From Kitagawia praeruptora (taxonomy: Eukaryota > Streptophyta > Magnoliopsida > Apiales > Apiaceae), in NCBI GenBank assembly GCA_037693485.1, contig CM075350.1, positions 122,076,001 through 122,140,000 on the forward strand: DNA of 64,000 nucleotides. Reading direction: 5' to 3'. The first letter of the stretch is position 1. Each line of letters starts with the position of its first letter. Under the pieces are notes generated by a model, which did no database searches, was not told the origin of the DNA, and saw nothing but the letters and a program-made list of their open reading frames with translations. A program made the position numbers and the translations under genes. Shown one piece after another: positions 1-12,410 of this stretch.

Positions 1-125
1 GGAGAAATAAGAAGCTCTTAGTATTTTTAAGAGCCACTAAGAGTCTTGAAGCAACATTTTTACTCTCTCTCCTCAATTTTTGAGTTAAGAGCTAGAATAA
101 AAAGACTTTTGGAGATGCTCTTAGA
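1..125. repeat. Degenerate MITE-like fragment at left edge
   Basis: The block holds several inverted copies of a short motif around CTCTTAG and CTAAGAG and ends in GGAGATGCTCTTAG, a type of end common in plant MITEs. Its left end lies outside the window, so no target duplication can be checked. The class is not assigned. From here to the gamma-CA start at 416 I see no other gene; the stretch should hold that gene's promoter and 5' leader. Confidence 0.35.
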
Positions 126-415
126 TATATATTGATTGATAATCTATTTAGGGACATAGTGTTACACTTCTTTTTTATAAGTAAAATTACCACCGTAAAT
201 GCATAAAGTTTACTCCTTTTTAACCAGGGAAGATGAGAGGTAAGCTAAAGGACTAGGGTTACTAATATCGAAAGTATCTATTGAAAGTCACTGAGCTGGC
301 TGTAAGTAACTCGGTCATCAACTCGCTACCAAACTCACTCTCAATCAGTCTCCTCTGGTTGAAATAAATTTACATACAAAAAAGAAGTAAAGGCTCCATT
401 TGATCTGAGGAGGGG

Positions 416-570
416 ATGGGGACATTGGGAAGAGCAATCTACACTGTTGGATTCTGGATCCGTGAAACTGGCCAAGCTATTGATCGTCTTGGCTGCCGTC
501 TTCAGGGCAAATATTACTTTCAAGAACAACGTATGCGTTCTCTCTCTCTCTCTCCCCCCCCTTCTCTCTC

Positions 571-637
<67 letters not shown>

Positions 638-3600
638 CTCTCTCCCCTCTCTCTCCCTCTCCCCCCCCTCTCAATATTCACCTACATTTCACAATTGTTC
701 TGAATCTTTATTTATTTATATAGCGTTGAATTGCAGTGTAGTGATAGCAATTGTGATAATTTCCCTAAATTGTTTAGGTTTTATTTTTAGTCGGTGTTAT
801 GTTTAGAAGTATGTTTCCTTTAAAAAGTTGAATTTCGAGACTGAAAAAATGTGTCTTTGGGACGGTAGACGAGAAATGAAGGGCTTTTTCGGGTTCTATA
901 ACTGTAAATTTCCACTGGGAGTTGAAATTTAGGTATTTGTTATGATGGTGTGATAGAGGTTTAGGTACTCTTTTTATAAAAGGATGCTGATTGCTGATTT
1001 TAGCTTCGGACACTGACGTCCTATGGCCCGAAAGATGTGATTTTTTCGCTGGAAGTGTTTAACCACCCCTTCTCATTGTTCCATGGCTTACCTCTCCTTC
1101 GCCTTACAAGTTACACTAACACTTATCAAATCGATTGAATCTGCCTTTGAATCAATTGAATCCCCGCTTCTAATAGATTCAAGTTGTATTTGTACTGGTC
1201 TACTGGAGTAGTCTAGGTGAATTTTTAATTTAAATTTATGTTCGTCTAACTTGTTCAACTTACACGTCATGCATACCGGCTCACAGTGTCCTGAAAATTT
1301 GAGTCCGAAGACAACATTCTAGTGTCCAGGTACAAGTCCCAATTGGTTAAAGATTAGAACCTATAGATGATTTTTTGGTTAATTTTGTTCTGTTTACCTT
1401 TTGAACTACTTTAAAATGAAAGTGCCCGGTACCTGTAATAAAGATACCAAACCAAAACATAGCTAGGAAGTCTTACTCCAGAGAAGGATGTATGCAACCT
1501 TATTCTTTTCCTAAGAGGGAGTAAAGAGGATATTTCCGTGACCCCCCCCCCCCCCCCTCCCCCTAACTTATAAAGTTATAAGGATATTTGCAATAGAGAG
1601 AAGCTAATATATGGGTGGAATCTGGAAATTCACAAATGCAGTCCTTGTTTTTCCCAATTTTGGAGTCGAGTGGTAAGGGAGAATTAAAAATGGCAAACTA
1701 CATCTTTCTTTATATTTATTGTGAAAAGCTGCAAGGACTTTTTTACAGATGGGAATTTGCCTTTATATAATAGGAATTTAGTTGCACTCTTTTGGCAGTG
1801 TTTATATTCTCTCTATTTTGAAATAATTGATTGATAAGCCTGAACCCTAAATATGTCCGTACTCCGGACAGAAAAATAATATATAAATGTTAACTGAGCA
1901 GTAGCTGAAAGTTACTGCTTGCAAGTTAAATCATAAGATATCTATGTGTTTTTTAGTTACAATGAATTCTTAAAGGTTATAAATGTCTCAGTTCCACAGA
2001 CAAAATATGTACTTCTATGAAAAAGAATTTGCCACATTATCGTTTTCAATTCTCTCATAACAAACTTGGTGTGGTAAAGTCATCCCTTCGTTTGATGGAG
2101 ACTTGGAGAGGGATTCTCTTTCCTCTATCTTTGTTGTTATTTTGTGTCTTGTACTGTCACAAGTCTGTGCCCTCAACTGTTATCTCTCATGTCATGTTTG
2201 TGCTCAATATGTAGTTTCTCGTCACCGGACGCTTATGAATGTATATGACAAAGCTCCCAAGGTGGATAAGGATGCTTTTGTGGCTCCTAGTGCTTCAATC
2301 ATTGGGAATGTTAATGTGGGACAAGCTTCCTCTATTTGGTATGGATGTGTTTTAAGAGGTAAGCAAGATTGCAAATCATATTTTCAATTCTTCATTTTAG
2401 TGTTTATGCGTTGCCTACTTGTTTGCTCAGTGGAACATGTATATGTTGCTTAGAATAAATTAAGTTTGTAAAGTTTTTTCGCCAAAAATAAAATAAAATT
2501 TAAGTTTGTAAAGTTTTTTACATTTAGCTTCTTTTATCGTTTTTTTTTTTTTGCTAAATTTCTTTTATCGTGTTAAATGTTAACATTCCTTTACCAATCC
2601 TTACCTTGTACTACATCAGCCTTTCTGTGTCTTATATTGCATGTACACGTCTAAACGTAACAGCTTCTACACAGGTGATGTTAACAGCATTAATATTGGG
2701 TCTGGAACAAACATACAAGACAATTCTCTTGTTCATGTGGCCAAGTCTAATCTTGCTGGAAAAGTTTTACCAACTATAATTGGCAACAATGTTACTGTAG
2801 GTGAGGCACTTATTTGAATGGAAATAATATCAATCTGGTGCACTCTGGGTTTTGTTTGAAAGTTTCCGTCCAGTAACTTTCAAGTTGTACAGGTCATAGT
2901 GCTGTTTTACATGGATGTACTGTTGAAGATGAGGCATTTGTTGGCATGGGTGCAACGTTGCTTGATGGTGTTCACGTCGAGAAAAATGCTGTGGTTGCTG
3001 CAGGATCCCTTGTAAGGCAAAATACGAGGATTCCATGTGGAGAGGTTTGTTAACACTTTAGCTTTTTGCTGCTCATTGCTCAGCATATGTGTGAATTCAA
3101 GTAAATTCCCCACTACTTGTCAAAAATCTTTTTTAAATCCATCTTACCAGTCTTATGTCAGAGACCAGGGTACCTTCCGGTTGATGACATAGGACAGGGG
3201 TTAAGTAAAAGGGTTAAACAAGGGATAAGTTACCTATGTTCGCAGGTGGAGTCACAAATAAATCCTCGGATTTATCCAGTAAAATCAATTTATAATAATC
3301 ATTTCTATTCAATAATGAAAGATTACAAGAGTTTTATACAGGGGTGTAAATGAGCCGAGCCGAGCCGAACTCTAAAATGTTCATGTATCGTTTGTTTAGA
3401 AATTATCGAACTCGAACTCGAGCTTGAACTTGAATCGAGCCAAAAAATATGTTTGAGCTCGGTTCGTTAAGATAAAATTTTGTTCGCGAGCAGTTCACGA
3501 GCACCTCACGAACCTGTCTCATGAACTTACTCACGAACTTTTGCTTTCGAACAACTCATTAAGCTTGTTCACGCGCTTGTTCATGTAATTATGCTCACGA

Positions 3601-6222
3601 ATAAATCTTAAACATTGCTCGCGAACTTATGCTCACGAGCTCACTTACGAACAACTCATAAATCATAAATCATCAACCAATAATAATAAATCATCAACCA
3701 ATAAAATTCTCACATTTCCAATTCCAAAAAACAAATAAAATTTGATTTAAAAACAAAGGGCAAAGAAACGTAATTGTTAACGAGCCCAATTATCGAACTT
3801 ATTCACGAATATGTTCATGAACTATGTTCACGATCCTGTTCACGAACTATGTTCACGAGCACGTTAATCGAACTTGTTCATGAGCTATCGAGTCGAACTT
3901 TACCGTGATCAAGTTCAGCTCGTTTATAAATCGATCCTAAAAATCATATTCAAGATCGACTCGTTTATGAATCGAACCGAACCCGAACCGAGCTTTTTCC
4001 GAACCGAACACCGAGCCGTTCACGAGTGTATCGGTTCATTTACAGCCCTAGTTATAGATAATTTATTACTTGGTAGCCAAGAATCTATATAAATATCTAC
4101 TACTATAAGTAATTGAAGGAAACAAATCCTTCTTTATTCTAATAGAATAGTCTATAATCTTCCTAATAAAAACTTAACTGCCTAATCAATTACAATCACT
4201 TTTATATCTAAATAATATTGTAAAATAGTGAAAAAAGAAACCTAAGATACATCTTAGGTAATTTCCTAAGATTTTAGTACAAAATAATAGAATGTCATTA
4301 TAATTTTAAATGAACCCTGATTTTACAAAAATACTCATCCCATGTTTGCATATAAAATTCTCTGTATCTCACCTAACTTACCTAAGAGGTATCTTAGGTT
4401 CCCTATTGTAAAATATATACAAATTAATTTAATAATTCCTTGTTCCGCATCAGTTGTCATCGCATCTATTGTTAAGTGTTAGTTGCAATTGTGAAGCATA
4501 GTATGTATGTAGCCTGATTAACTGCTGATTAGTTTCAATTGATAGACAAACAATGTTTATGTTAAGTGTTAGTTGCAATTTGTATATGTTTTTAGAGCCT
4601 GCTTTTGAAAAAAGCTGCTTTTTAGCTTTTATGGGAAGCAGTTGCTGGTTTCAACATCAAAACTCACCAAAAACATTATTTTTATTATATTTTTACATCA
4701 AAACATGCACATATCAAAAATATTACCAAACAGTCATCAGCTTTTTACAACAGCACTTTTTATGACATCACAACAATTTTTAACAACAATCCAAAACAGA
4801 GCCTCTTGAGTACCAAATTTGGTTCCACCCGTATTTTGGTTATAATGTATCTATCAGAACATGTATGTTATGTTTTCTTTCTTTTCTTGAAATAACCTTA
4901 ATTAAATAAATCAAATAAATAAATCAAATTATCTTTATTAATAAACGAAATCCTTTAATGGTACTTGGGTACCAAATTAGGTTCCACCCCTATTTTGATT
5001 TCACCCTTAAATTCTAATTTACCCTTACAATTCTATACTATTTTTTAATAGAATAATAGAATTGTTGGAGTCCTATTATAATTGTATTTATTTTATTATA
5101 ATTTATAACCCACACAAAAAACATATTCTTATAATTTTAAATAATTTTGTAATTTTTGAAGTATTTATTTGACCATCTCAACTTTGAATTTTATATTAGA
5201 TAATGATGTCGATGTAATTTGTTTCTTATCTGATAATGTTTTACAGAGTAGAATATTTGAAAAAAGTTCAATTATAAATTACATACAAAAAGCATTATAT
5301 AAATGTAACAAAAATAAGTCAGAGTTTTTAATATTATTATTAATATTAAAATCCAAAATAATATTTGTCAAAAAAATTCCAAAATAATATTAAAATTTAA
5401 TATCAGTCATAATAATGAATTATTGATCAATTTAAATAATTTTCCCCGAGCCGTGCTTCGGGTTTTCATCTATTGTCCTTTAAATACCCTTTTGTATTAG
5501 AAATATTTATGTTTTCTTCAAAGAATGTTGTAGATTAGGAGGTTTGCATATTGTTGGACTTGGTATCAACTATCCCTTACATAAAAGTAATTGGTGATAT
5601 GTTTGTTTGTTATGACTTGATTTTAATTTTTTTATCAACTGCGTAAACTGTTGTTACACCCTCTTAAAATAGTTGTACTAATCAACTGAATTGTGCATGT
5701 CTTCAGTCAGTCAGTCGGACTATTAATGGGCTAAATTTGAGTGCACCACATTACTCAAAAACATTCAGAATTAATTTTCTTGTCTCTCATTATTAGTTGG
5801 ATATCTTTTGATGGCTAATCCAAGTAATTCCACTAGTAAATCAGTTCATCACATTAGCACATTATTTGGTTGCACAAAGTGTAAGGCATTGGGTTAGGAA
5901 ATGGCTATATTATGCTGCTTTTCTTTAATTTCAGGTATGGGGTGGCAATCCTGCAAAGTTCTTGAGGAAGCTCACCAAGGAAGAAATAGCCTTCATTCCT
6001 GAGTCTGCTACAAATTATGCCAATTTGGCTCAGGTTCATGCAAGTGAAAATGCAAAGAGTTTTGATGAAATTGAGTTTGAAAAGGTTCTAAGAAAGAAGT
6101 TTGCACGCAAGGACGAGGAATATGATTCTATGTTGGGTGTAGTTCGTGAAACACCCCAGGAACTTATCTTGCCTGATAATGTCCTACCAGAAAAGGCAGC
6201 CGTAGCACCGAAAGCATCTTAA
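416..6222 (+). CDS. GAMMACA1: Gamma carbonic anhydrase-like subunit of mitochondrial complex I
   Basis: Five exons join in frame: 416-530, 2215-2358, 2675-2800, 2893-3044 and 5935-6222, giving 274 residues, the usual length of plant gamma-CA1/2. All introns are GT-AG. The N-terminus MGTLGRAIYTVGFWIRETG matches the family, and the body is a left-handed beta-helix of hexapeptide repeats. The three zinc-ligand histidines of the archaeal Cam enzyme are kept at residues 107, 130 and 135 (HVAK and GHSAVLHG). In plants these proteins form a trimer on the matrix side of the complex I membrane arm and are needed for complex I assembly; carbonic anhydrase activity is unproven. The N-terminus is closer to Arabidopsis CA1 than CA2, while the C-terminus is mixed, so the paralogue number is tentative. 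Intron 4 is 2.9 kb because of transposon insertions. The start is the only in-frame ATG matching the family N-terminus. Confidence 0.95.
538..666. repeat. Long (CT)n microsatellite in gamma-CA intron 1
   Basis: A nearly pure pyrimidine tract of CT repeats with short C-runs begins 7 bases inside intron 1, right after the donor GTATGCG at 531. Open reading through it on either strand gives only Ser-Leu or Arg-Glu repeats and is not coding. Confidence 0.95.
1542..1557. repeat. Poly-C run in gamma-CA intron 1
   Basis: Sixteen consecutive C bases followed by TCCCCCT. It lies in intron 1 of the gamma-CA gene, where I see no other structure apart from the CT tract. Confidence 0.9.
3339..4050. mobile_element. 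Non-autonomous hAT-like element in gamma-CA intron 4
   Basis: The left end CAGGGGTGTAAATGAGCCG and the inverted right end (TAGGGCTGTAAATGAACCG read on the minus strand) form matching terminal inverted repeats. The flanks GTTTTATA and GTTATAGA agree at 6 of 8 positions, as expected for an old 8-bp hAT duplication. The 712-bp interior is packed with variants of CGAACTCG and GTTCACGA, like the subterminal repeats of hAT elements, and has no transposase. The element at 54343-56417 has related ends and the same motif style, so both probably belong to one family. Confidence 0.75.
4216..4420. repeat. Foldback MITE in gamma-CA intron 4
   Basis: Arms of about 45 bp face each other: ACCTAAGATACATCTTAGGT near 4238-4260 and its near-complement near 4380-4402, both flanked by a TATTGTAAAATA-like sequence. 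The spacer is AT-rich and non-coding. The family was not identified. Confidence 0.7.
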
Positions 6223-7572
6223 TTTGTGAGATTTTCTCAGTTAGGTACTTCACAATGTTCAAAATCATTGGATATTTACTTTTATGTGGGGTAATATAGC
6301 ACTTCATAACCCTTTTTACAATAATTTGTGAAGCTAGACAAGTGTTTAACATCAGATCTTGTCAGGCATTTTTCCTGTATGACTTTGCTCATCCCCTTTC
6401 ATCCATGAGAGAGGTTTTCATTCATCTTGAGAAAGAAACATGTATTTGAACTTTTCTGTCGATTAACTGTAAGTTAAATTGTTTGGTGCATGTGTTTTGC
6501 CAGAAATAAGTACAAGGGAGTTTTTCTGCAAGCTTTCGCCTTTAATTTATCTGGGTTCTTTGTTATGGACTTGTGTATTGATAATATAATTAGACGCTAT
6601 TACGAATGTAGTATGGGGGCGAGTTTTGTAACTTTAATGTATCAAGCCATCGGAAAAGCATCATTGATAGGGGTTAACATTCATCACAAACAAATTTCTT
6701 TCCACTTGATTTCTGGATCATATATGTTGCCGCTACTACTATATATAATTGGTGGGAACATGATGTGGTTACTTTCGGCTGGTCGAAAGGGCCTGATATC
6801 ACGTAAGTTGCAACTTTTTGTTTTCTTGTATTGCTCTTCTCACTCATATAATTGAATTCATGTGCAAAACACAGTAAAATCATTTTCCAGGCTTTCATTA
6901 TTGCATATATATTATACTCCCAAGCCCCAAAATCTATCTGGCCTGCTGAGTCTACAGTCAAGTGCATCACTTTTGTTTTACCATCCACTAGCAACTACAA
7001 CTGGTAGCTTTGTCGTCTATTAACAGCTTTTCTACGAATCTTAGATTTACAATAAATATCAAGCTCAATCATCGCCAATCTGGTCCCAAATTTTGCTCAG
7101 TTGTTAGCTTATCATCCGCTGTTGCTTAGTAGCAACAACTTGCATTAGCTGGTGCAGAGGCCAGGCATGCTTACACAAGAAGTAACACTTTTCTCGCAAG
7201 ACAATATATAAAGTCCAAGTACTCAACACGGTAAGTGGGAATACAAAAACTCGTGAACCTTGAAACTACAATTATGCATATTCTCTGAGGAACATGGACA
7301 ATCTTGTGGTGCACACGTATCTCCGGTGTTAAAATGAACTTAGTTTCGATCATCGCATCCCCACCCCTAATTTCGAAATAATTGAAATTATGTAAAAAAA
7401 AATTGATAAGAGTACCAACGTTTCTCTTTCTTACACTGATTTTTCGGACTACTGTACGCAGCACTTTAAAACAAAAAAATAGCACACCATTATTAAGCCA
7501 ATGAAAATATATTATAACCAAATGAAATAAGACAGAATCTTTGGTGGGGCTTGGGTGCGGCCACTACGAGCT
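6223..7572. other. Intergenic stretch between gamma-CA and PfkB kinase genes
   Basis: It holds the presumed 3' UTR and terminator of the gamma-CA gene and AT-rich DNA. Open frames here lack family similarity, codon bias or splice partners, and I see no gene. Confidence 0.6.
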
Positions 7573-7755
7573 GGGATCCTCTGTCCCCTTCCTCCGTGTC
7601 TCCTCCGTGTTCCCTGTTGTTTTTAATACAAAAAAATGCTCTTGTGGAGCCCATTTTTATTATTTATTAAAATGGACCCCGCAGGGGCACTCTTTTTGTA
7701 CTAAAAAGAGCAGGGGACACAAGGGGGACATAGAGGAAGGGGACAGAGGATCCGG
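7573..7755. repeat. Foldback element upstream of the PfkB kinase gene
   Basis: GGATCCTCTGTCCCCTTCCT on the left is matched by an inverted copy ending GAGGATCC at 7746-7753. Inner segments (GTGTCTCCTCC/GGGGGACAT and TTTTAGTACAAAAA-like arms) pair as well, so the whole 183-bp block can fold on itself. No target duplication is clear. It lies 157 bp upstream of the kinase start codon, inside the likely promoter or 5' leader. Confidence 0.7.
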
Positions 7756-7911
7756 ACCCGGCCACTGCAGTGGGGTGCTTCTAGAATCTAGATCTTGCCA
7801 CTGCCATAATAATAAATATTCAAAGGAAGTAATGCATTTCTGGCAGGAGCCAATCTTTAGTATTCAAGTGAGGCACAACAGCAAACAAGTGAACCTGTAA
7901 TAGTCTCCAAA

Positions 7912-10346
7912 ATGGGTGCAGAAACAACAGCAACAATTGTTGAGGCACCAGCCCCAGAGATCGTTGGCCTTCAACCTTCTGCACTAGTTGATCACATGGC
8001 AAGAGTAGACTGGTCTGTCCTTAACATTCCTGGCGAGACTGGTGGTTCTCTTCCGGTATACATATTTTTCTTCCTTTTTTGGACATTCATTTCTGTTTCC
8101 GTTTCCGATTCTATATAACAATTTATAAGTTTCGCTACTGCTTCAGTTAGTTCTTGTCCCAATCAAAAATGTCTTCAGTTTGAATGTGGCAATCCCTGTC
8201 ACTAATTCAGTCCTGCATTTGGTTTTACCTTTTTAGTATGGCTTTTAGTTGAAGTATCCCATACTGCAGATTGATTTTTAGTATTGTTAACAGGTCGCTA
8301 TGGAAGAACTAGAGTACATACTAAGTCAGGTGAAAATACACCTTCCATCCTCAAAAGGTCAATCCCCTTTGAAGACGATTGCAGGAGGTAGTGTTGCCAA
8401 TACAATTCGAGGTCTTGCTTCTGGATTTGGGGTTACATGTGGTATCATCGGTGCATGTGGGGATGACGAGCAGGGGAAACTGTTCATGGATAATATGAAT
8501 TCCAACAATGTAAATCTCTCCAACTTGAAAATTAAAAAGGGTGCCACTGCACAAGTAAGCACTCCAAAATGTTCTTTCTAATGTCTGTCTGTTTGTACCT
8601 CTTATTAATATACACACTTAATTTTAATTAGGTTAATTTGTTGAAATTATTGTATAGTGTGTATGCTTGGTGGATGCAAGTGGTAACCGTACAATGCGAC
8701 CCTGTCTGTCAAGTGCAGTTAGACTACAGGTGCTCATAGCTCTTCTAATGCATCGTAGAATAATTCAGTTAAAATGTGATCTTAAGAGTCTTCCATCTCT
8801 TTGGCTTGCTTTTCAGGCAGATGACTTGAGAGGAGATCACTTCAGAGGTTCCAAGGTTATTATTGTTTGCATCCAAACTTTAAACCTAACGACTACCTGG
8901 CTTGTTATCGTTCCTTTGCTGCACTTGCCCTCTTTTGTGTATCTTTTCAGTTTTCTCACTGTACTAGCTTTACACAATCAATAGAATATAATCGAGGTAT
9001 AAAAAGAATTATAAGAAAGCATTTTGACCAATCCGCATGTTGCATTTGTATTTGTTCACACCAACCAGATGGAGACATGGAATCTGTATGTATATCCATA
9101 ACTTGCTGGTCAAATGTATTCTGTCATTCAAATGTTTAACGAAATAGCATATTTGCTCTAACTTATCCTGAGTTCTGAAACAATGAAAAATTTGTCAATC
9201 CTGTTAATATTATCTGCAAAATGTAAGTGTGATGTTTAGATACATTAATGTGAACAACACTGATGTGTTTTAATTTCAGTGGTTGGTTTTGAGATATGGG
9301 ATTTTGAATTTGGAACTCATACATGCTGCCGTTAGGATTGCCAAGCAAGAACATGTTTTCGTCTCCTTGGATTTGGCCAGTTTCGAGGTTTAAATATTAT
9401 ACTGCCTTTCTATTGCCTTACTCTTGATCCCACAGATTTTAAAATCATAAACACAATCATGGTTAATTACAATGTTATGCATATGGATCTGTTAAGAAAA
9501 GAATCATTTGTAGATGGTGCGGAACTTCAGGGAACCCCTTTTGGAGTTACTGGAGTCCGGTAATGTTGACCTCTGTTTTGCTAACGAGGATGAAGCAAAA
9601 GAGGTGGTAAGGTGAGCCAGTTTGGCAGTAGTTTACAATCTATACTTTCTATTATCACTACTAGCACGAGTACTGGTCCTAAGAACCTAAGTAATGTATG
9701 GAAAATGATTCTGTCCGTCGAAGAACAAGTTAGTTAATGGAATAGTTTGAGTCCTAGCACGCACCGCTAGTAGTGAGTATTTGTGACCTTACAGGGGTGA
9801 AGGACATACTGATCCTGAAGCTGCTATAGATTATCTGGGAAGGCGATGCAAATGGGCTGTAGTAACACTAGGTTCTAAAGGTTGCATAGCAAAGCATGGA
9901 AAAGAGGTTAGTAAATGACAACCACCCTACTTTGGATACTTTACAAACATACGAAATAATAAATTGATCACCAGAGTTCATAACTGAAAAAACATTGAAG
10001 ATAAATTGATTGATAACTTCCATTGCAAACAAACTAATTGAGTAGGCATAAGTTCTGTTTTGCCAAAAATATTGAAGCAAGTGCAAATATGTCTCAGGTA
10101 GTTAGAGTTCCTGCTTTAGGAGAGACACAAGTATCCGATGCTACAGGAGCAGGTGACCTATTTGCAAGTGGATTCTTATATGGATTGTTGAAAGGATTAT
10201 CCCTCGAGGACTGCTGCAAAGTGGGCTCTTGCAGTGGCGCATCTGTGATCCGTTCACTTGGAGGTGATGTGTCAAAAGAGAACAAGTGTTGGATGTATAA
10301 GCAGATGCAGATCAAAGGTCTCTCTGTTCCTCAACTTAACCTCTAA
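7912..10346 (+). CDS. PfkB-family carbohydrate kinase
   Basis: Eight exons join in frame to 360 residues: 7912-8055, 8294-8554, 8658-8729, 8817-8855, 9280-9387, 9514-9611, 9795-9906 and 10098-10346. All introns are GT-AG. The N-terminal half has the substrate-side motif AGGSVANTIRGLASGFG, and the C-terminal signature is SDATGAGDLFASGF, with Asp298 as the expected catalytic base and the GAG forming the anion hole. The protein would transfer phosphate from ATP to a sugar or nucleoside hydroxyl. It resembles the Arabidopsis PfkB group near At5g43910 and adenosine or fructokinase-like enzymes of bacterial type; the true substrate cannot be read from sequence. No transit peptide is evident, so a cytosolic location is likely. 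Start: the first ATG of the frame, just after an in-frame stop. Confidence 0.92.
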
Positions 10347-11479
10347 TCAATTTCCTTCAACACAGCAACATTGCATTCTCTTGGATGCTTGCTTGTTCTA
10401 TCTTTTATTTAACAAGGACAACAGCCATGTAGTCCATCTTTCCTAGGAAAAAGAAAAGACATGGCATGGCATGGAGTTGAAACAAACTCATTAATTGTAT
10501 TTGTGCTAGTACTAAATAATTTTAACATGGCTAATTATCGGCATTATGCTCTGCCTACAGATGTACTGTTTGTCTATGAAAGAATGGATTTAGAACATGT
10601 TAACTGAATGATCTGCTAAATGAAAACATTAATTTTAGACAAATGGTTTATATGTACAAGCAATTAGTTACATGGTGCTTCAAAAGGGTGTACGTATAGG
10701 GTGATATAAAAAAAAGTGGTAGTAACCAAGTTTAGTCATACACTAAGAGCTGAATGAGTGTTTAGCTATTTTTTAGCACTCTTTCTATACATTTATTCTA
10801 TGAAAATTAATTAATAAATGAAAATGATACTGTATGTAATAAAGCATGAGAATGATTGAGTGAAGAGTCTTGTGGGAGATGTGACTTAGGTTTATATAAA
10901 GTAGACAACATAATGGACCCAAACGAGCTCTTATTTTCTTCCCTGTGAAATATATATGTTGATGTACTACTCCATTGCTAAAACTATAATTGCACCTCCC
11001 CTTAGCTGCAAATTCACAAAAACACCAACCTTGTAATCCAGTGTGGCATTGCATTATTGGTCTTGGACTATGCTTGTACAAGTGCAGTATTCAACAAGAT
11101 AATCTCTCTTTATGGACTAAGAAAAGCAACAACAATTTCTTTTGAAATGAACTTAAAAATGTTCTCATTGCAACCATTCCTTCCAATTTTATAAATATTA
11201 CTATAATTAAGTCCAACTCCCCGACAAAACAACGATATATGATACATCATACCATATCACGCTCGGTGTAAAGTAATTTTCACATACCATGCATCATACC
11301 GTACCACATTTGGTATACAATAATTTTCACTTATCATATTTATTCACGATATTATATGTTAAGATAATCGCTTACTTAACCATTAATAAATCAAGATTTT
11401 TACTTCAATCTGGTTGGTTGGTGTATGTTATAAATATATCTTACCTAGTACTTATACCATCCTAATTCCTAGTATAGTA
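10347..11479. other. Intergenic stretch downstream of PfkB kinase
   Basis: 3' UTR and AT-rich spacer. Around 11235-11335 a roughly 60-bp unit containing CATCATACC and TAATTTTCAC occurs twice in tandem, diverged. No coding region is supported. Confidence 0.6.
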
Positions 11480-11738
11480 CTCCCTCTGTCCCGATTTGTT
11501 TTTCTTGTTTAAAATGTCGGGATTGTTCATAACATGAGACAAATTACTAATTTACGTCTAATCTATAAGACCAAATATAGTCATGAGTGATCTTGTTGGA
11601 TTCGTATTTATGAGTACTTTAATACAGTGAAGTTTTTATATTTAATACTAATACGAAATTCAAGATATTAACGATCAAAAGTGTGCGTTGGCAAACGTGT
11701 CCAGTCAAAACAGGAAAAATATTAAGGGACGGAGGGAG
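11480..11738. mobile_element. Stowaway-type (Tc1/Mariner) MITE
   Basis: The ends CTCCCTCTGTCCC and GGGACGGAGGGAG are the standard Stowaway terminal repeats and are bordered by TA on both sides, the expected TA target duplication. Length is 259 bp and there is no transposase. Confidence 0.92.
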
Positions 11739-11966
11739 TACTAACATTTCTTTAGTAGCTTGAAAATCTCTTTATAAGTGTTGGTAGTTGACTACTTGGT
11801 ACTATGGTAGATCATTTTTTACAACAAAACATTGTTTTAAGCATAGATGATGATCACAGACACTTGTAGATGTATGATTACATAGAATTATCCCTGTAAT
11901 TAATTACCTAGATTACACCGTAGTATTATGAATATATTTGTATGAATTTGTCCTCTAGCTCTGTGT
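11738..11966. repeat. Left copy of a 228-bp direct repeat
   Basis: This stretch recurs at 15505-15729 with two substitutions and one 4-bp indel. The left limit coincides with the end of the Stowaway element and its TA; the right limit abuts a hAT remnant. It does not encode anything I recognise. Confidence 0.93.
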
Positions 11967-12410
11967 AGTGGCGGATCCAACTCCCAATTTAAGAGGGGTC
12001 GGATATAAAAAAAATTGGCAAATTTAAAGCAGCACATATAGAAGCAAATAATCGTATATTAAATTTTTTTTTTTTACCTTCATAAGATCATCAACCTATC
12101 CTTCATTTTCTGAAATCTTTTCATGATTTCTTCATTTTCAATTTTCTAAAAAACATCCCTCTCAATATATGTTATCAAACAATCATTCAACCAATTATCT
12201 CCCATTCTATTCCGAAGCGTAATTTTAACTAGCTTCATAGCAGAAAATCCCCTCTCAATTGTTGCAGTTGCAACTGGTAGAATCAGTGCCAATTTTATCA
12301 ACATATAAACTCAAGGAAATCCAATATCTTTGCATTTTTCAACCATCTTTTGAGCAAGATCAGGAATACCTTTTAGATTTTGAAAATCTATATCGCTTCT
12401 CATGTCAAAT
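11967..12410 (-). pseudogene. hAT transposase remnant (C-terminal dimerisation region)
   Basis: Minus-strand reading gives LALILPVATATIERGFSAMK followed by RNRMGDNWLNDCLITYIERD, the conserved C-terminal dimerisation domain of Ac/hAT transposases, of the ZMYM/TTF-finger type found in plants. Stops interrupt the reading upstream of this block and just after it. The outer end begins AGTGGCGGATCCA, a common end of such elements. The rest of the transposon is gone: the remnant stops near 12405-12410 where Copia sequence starts. Confidence 0.85.

Noticed and set aside
416..806. Open frames through the CT repeat
   Set aside because: Ser-Leu and Arg-Glu runs come from the microsatellite; only the first 115 bases belong to a gene (gamma-CA exon 1).
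4592..4810. A further MITE with AGAGCCTG...CAGAGCCTCT ends
   Set aside because: Ends match only weakly in inverted orientation and no target duplication was seen.
4808..5000. Direct repeat GTACCAAATTNGGTTCCACCC at two places
   Set aside because: Two copies of about 35 bp only; could be decayed transposon ends but no element limits found.
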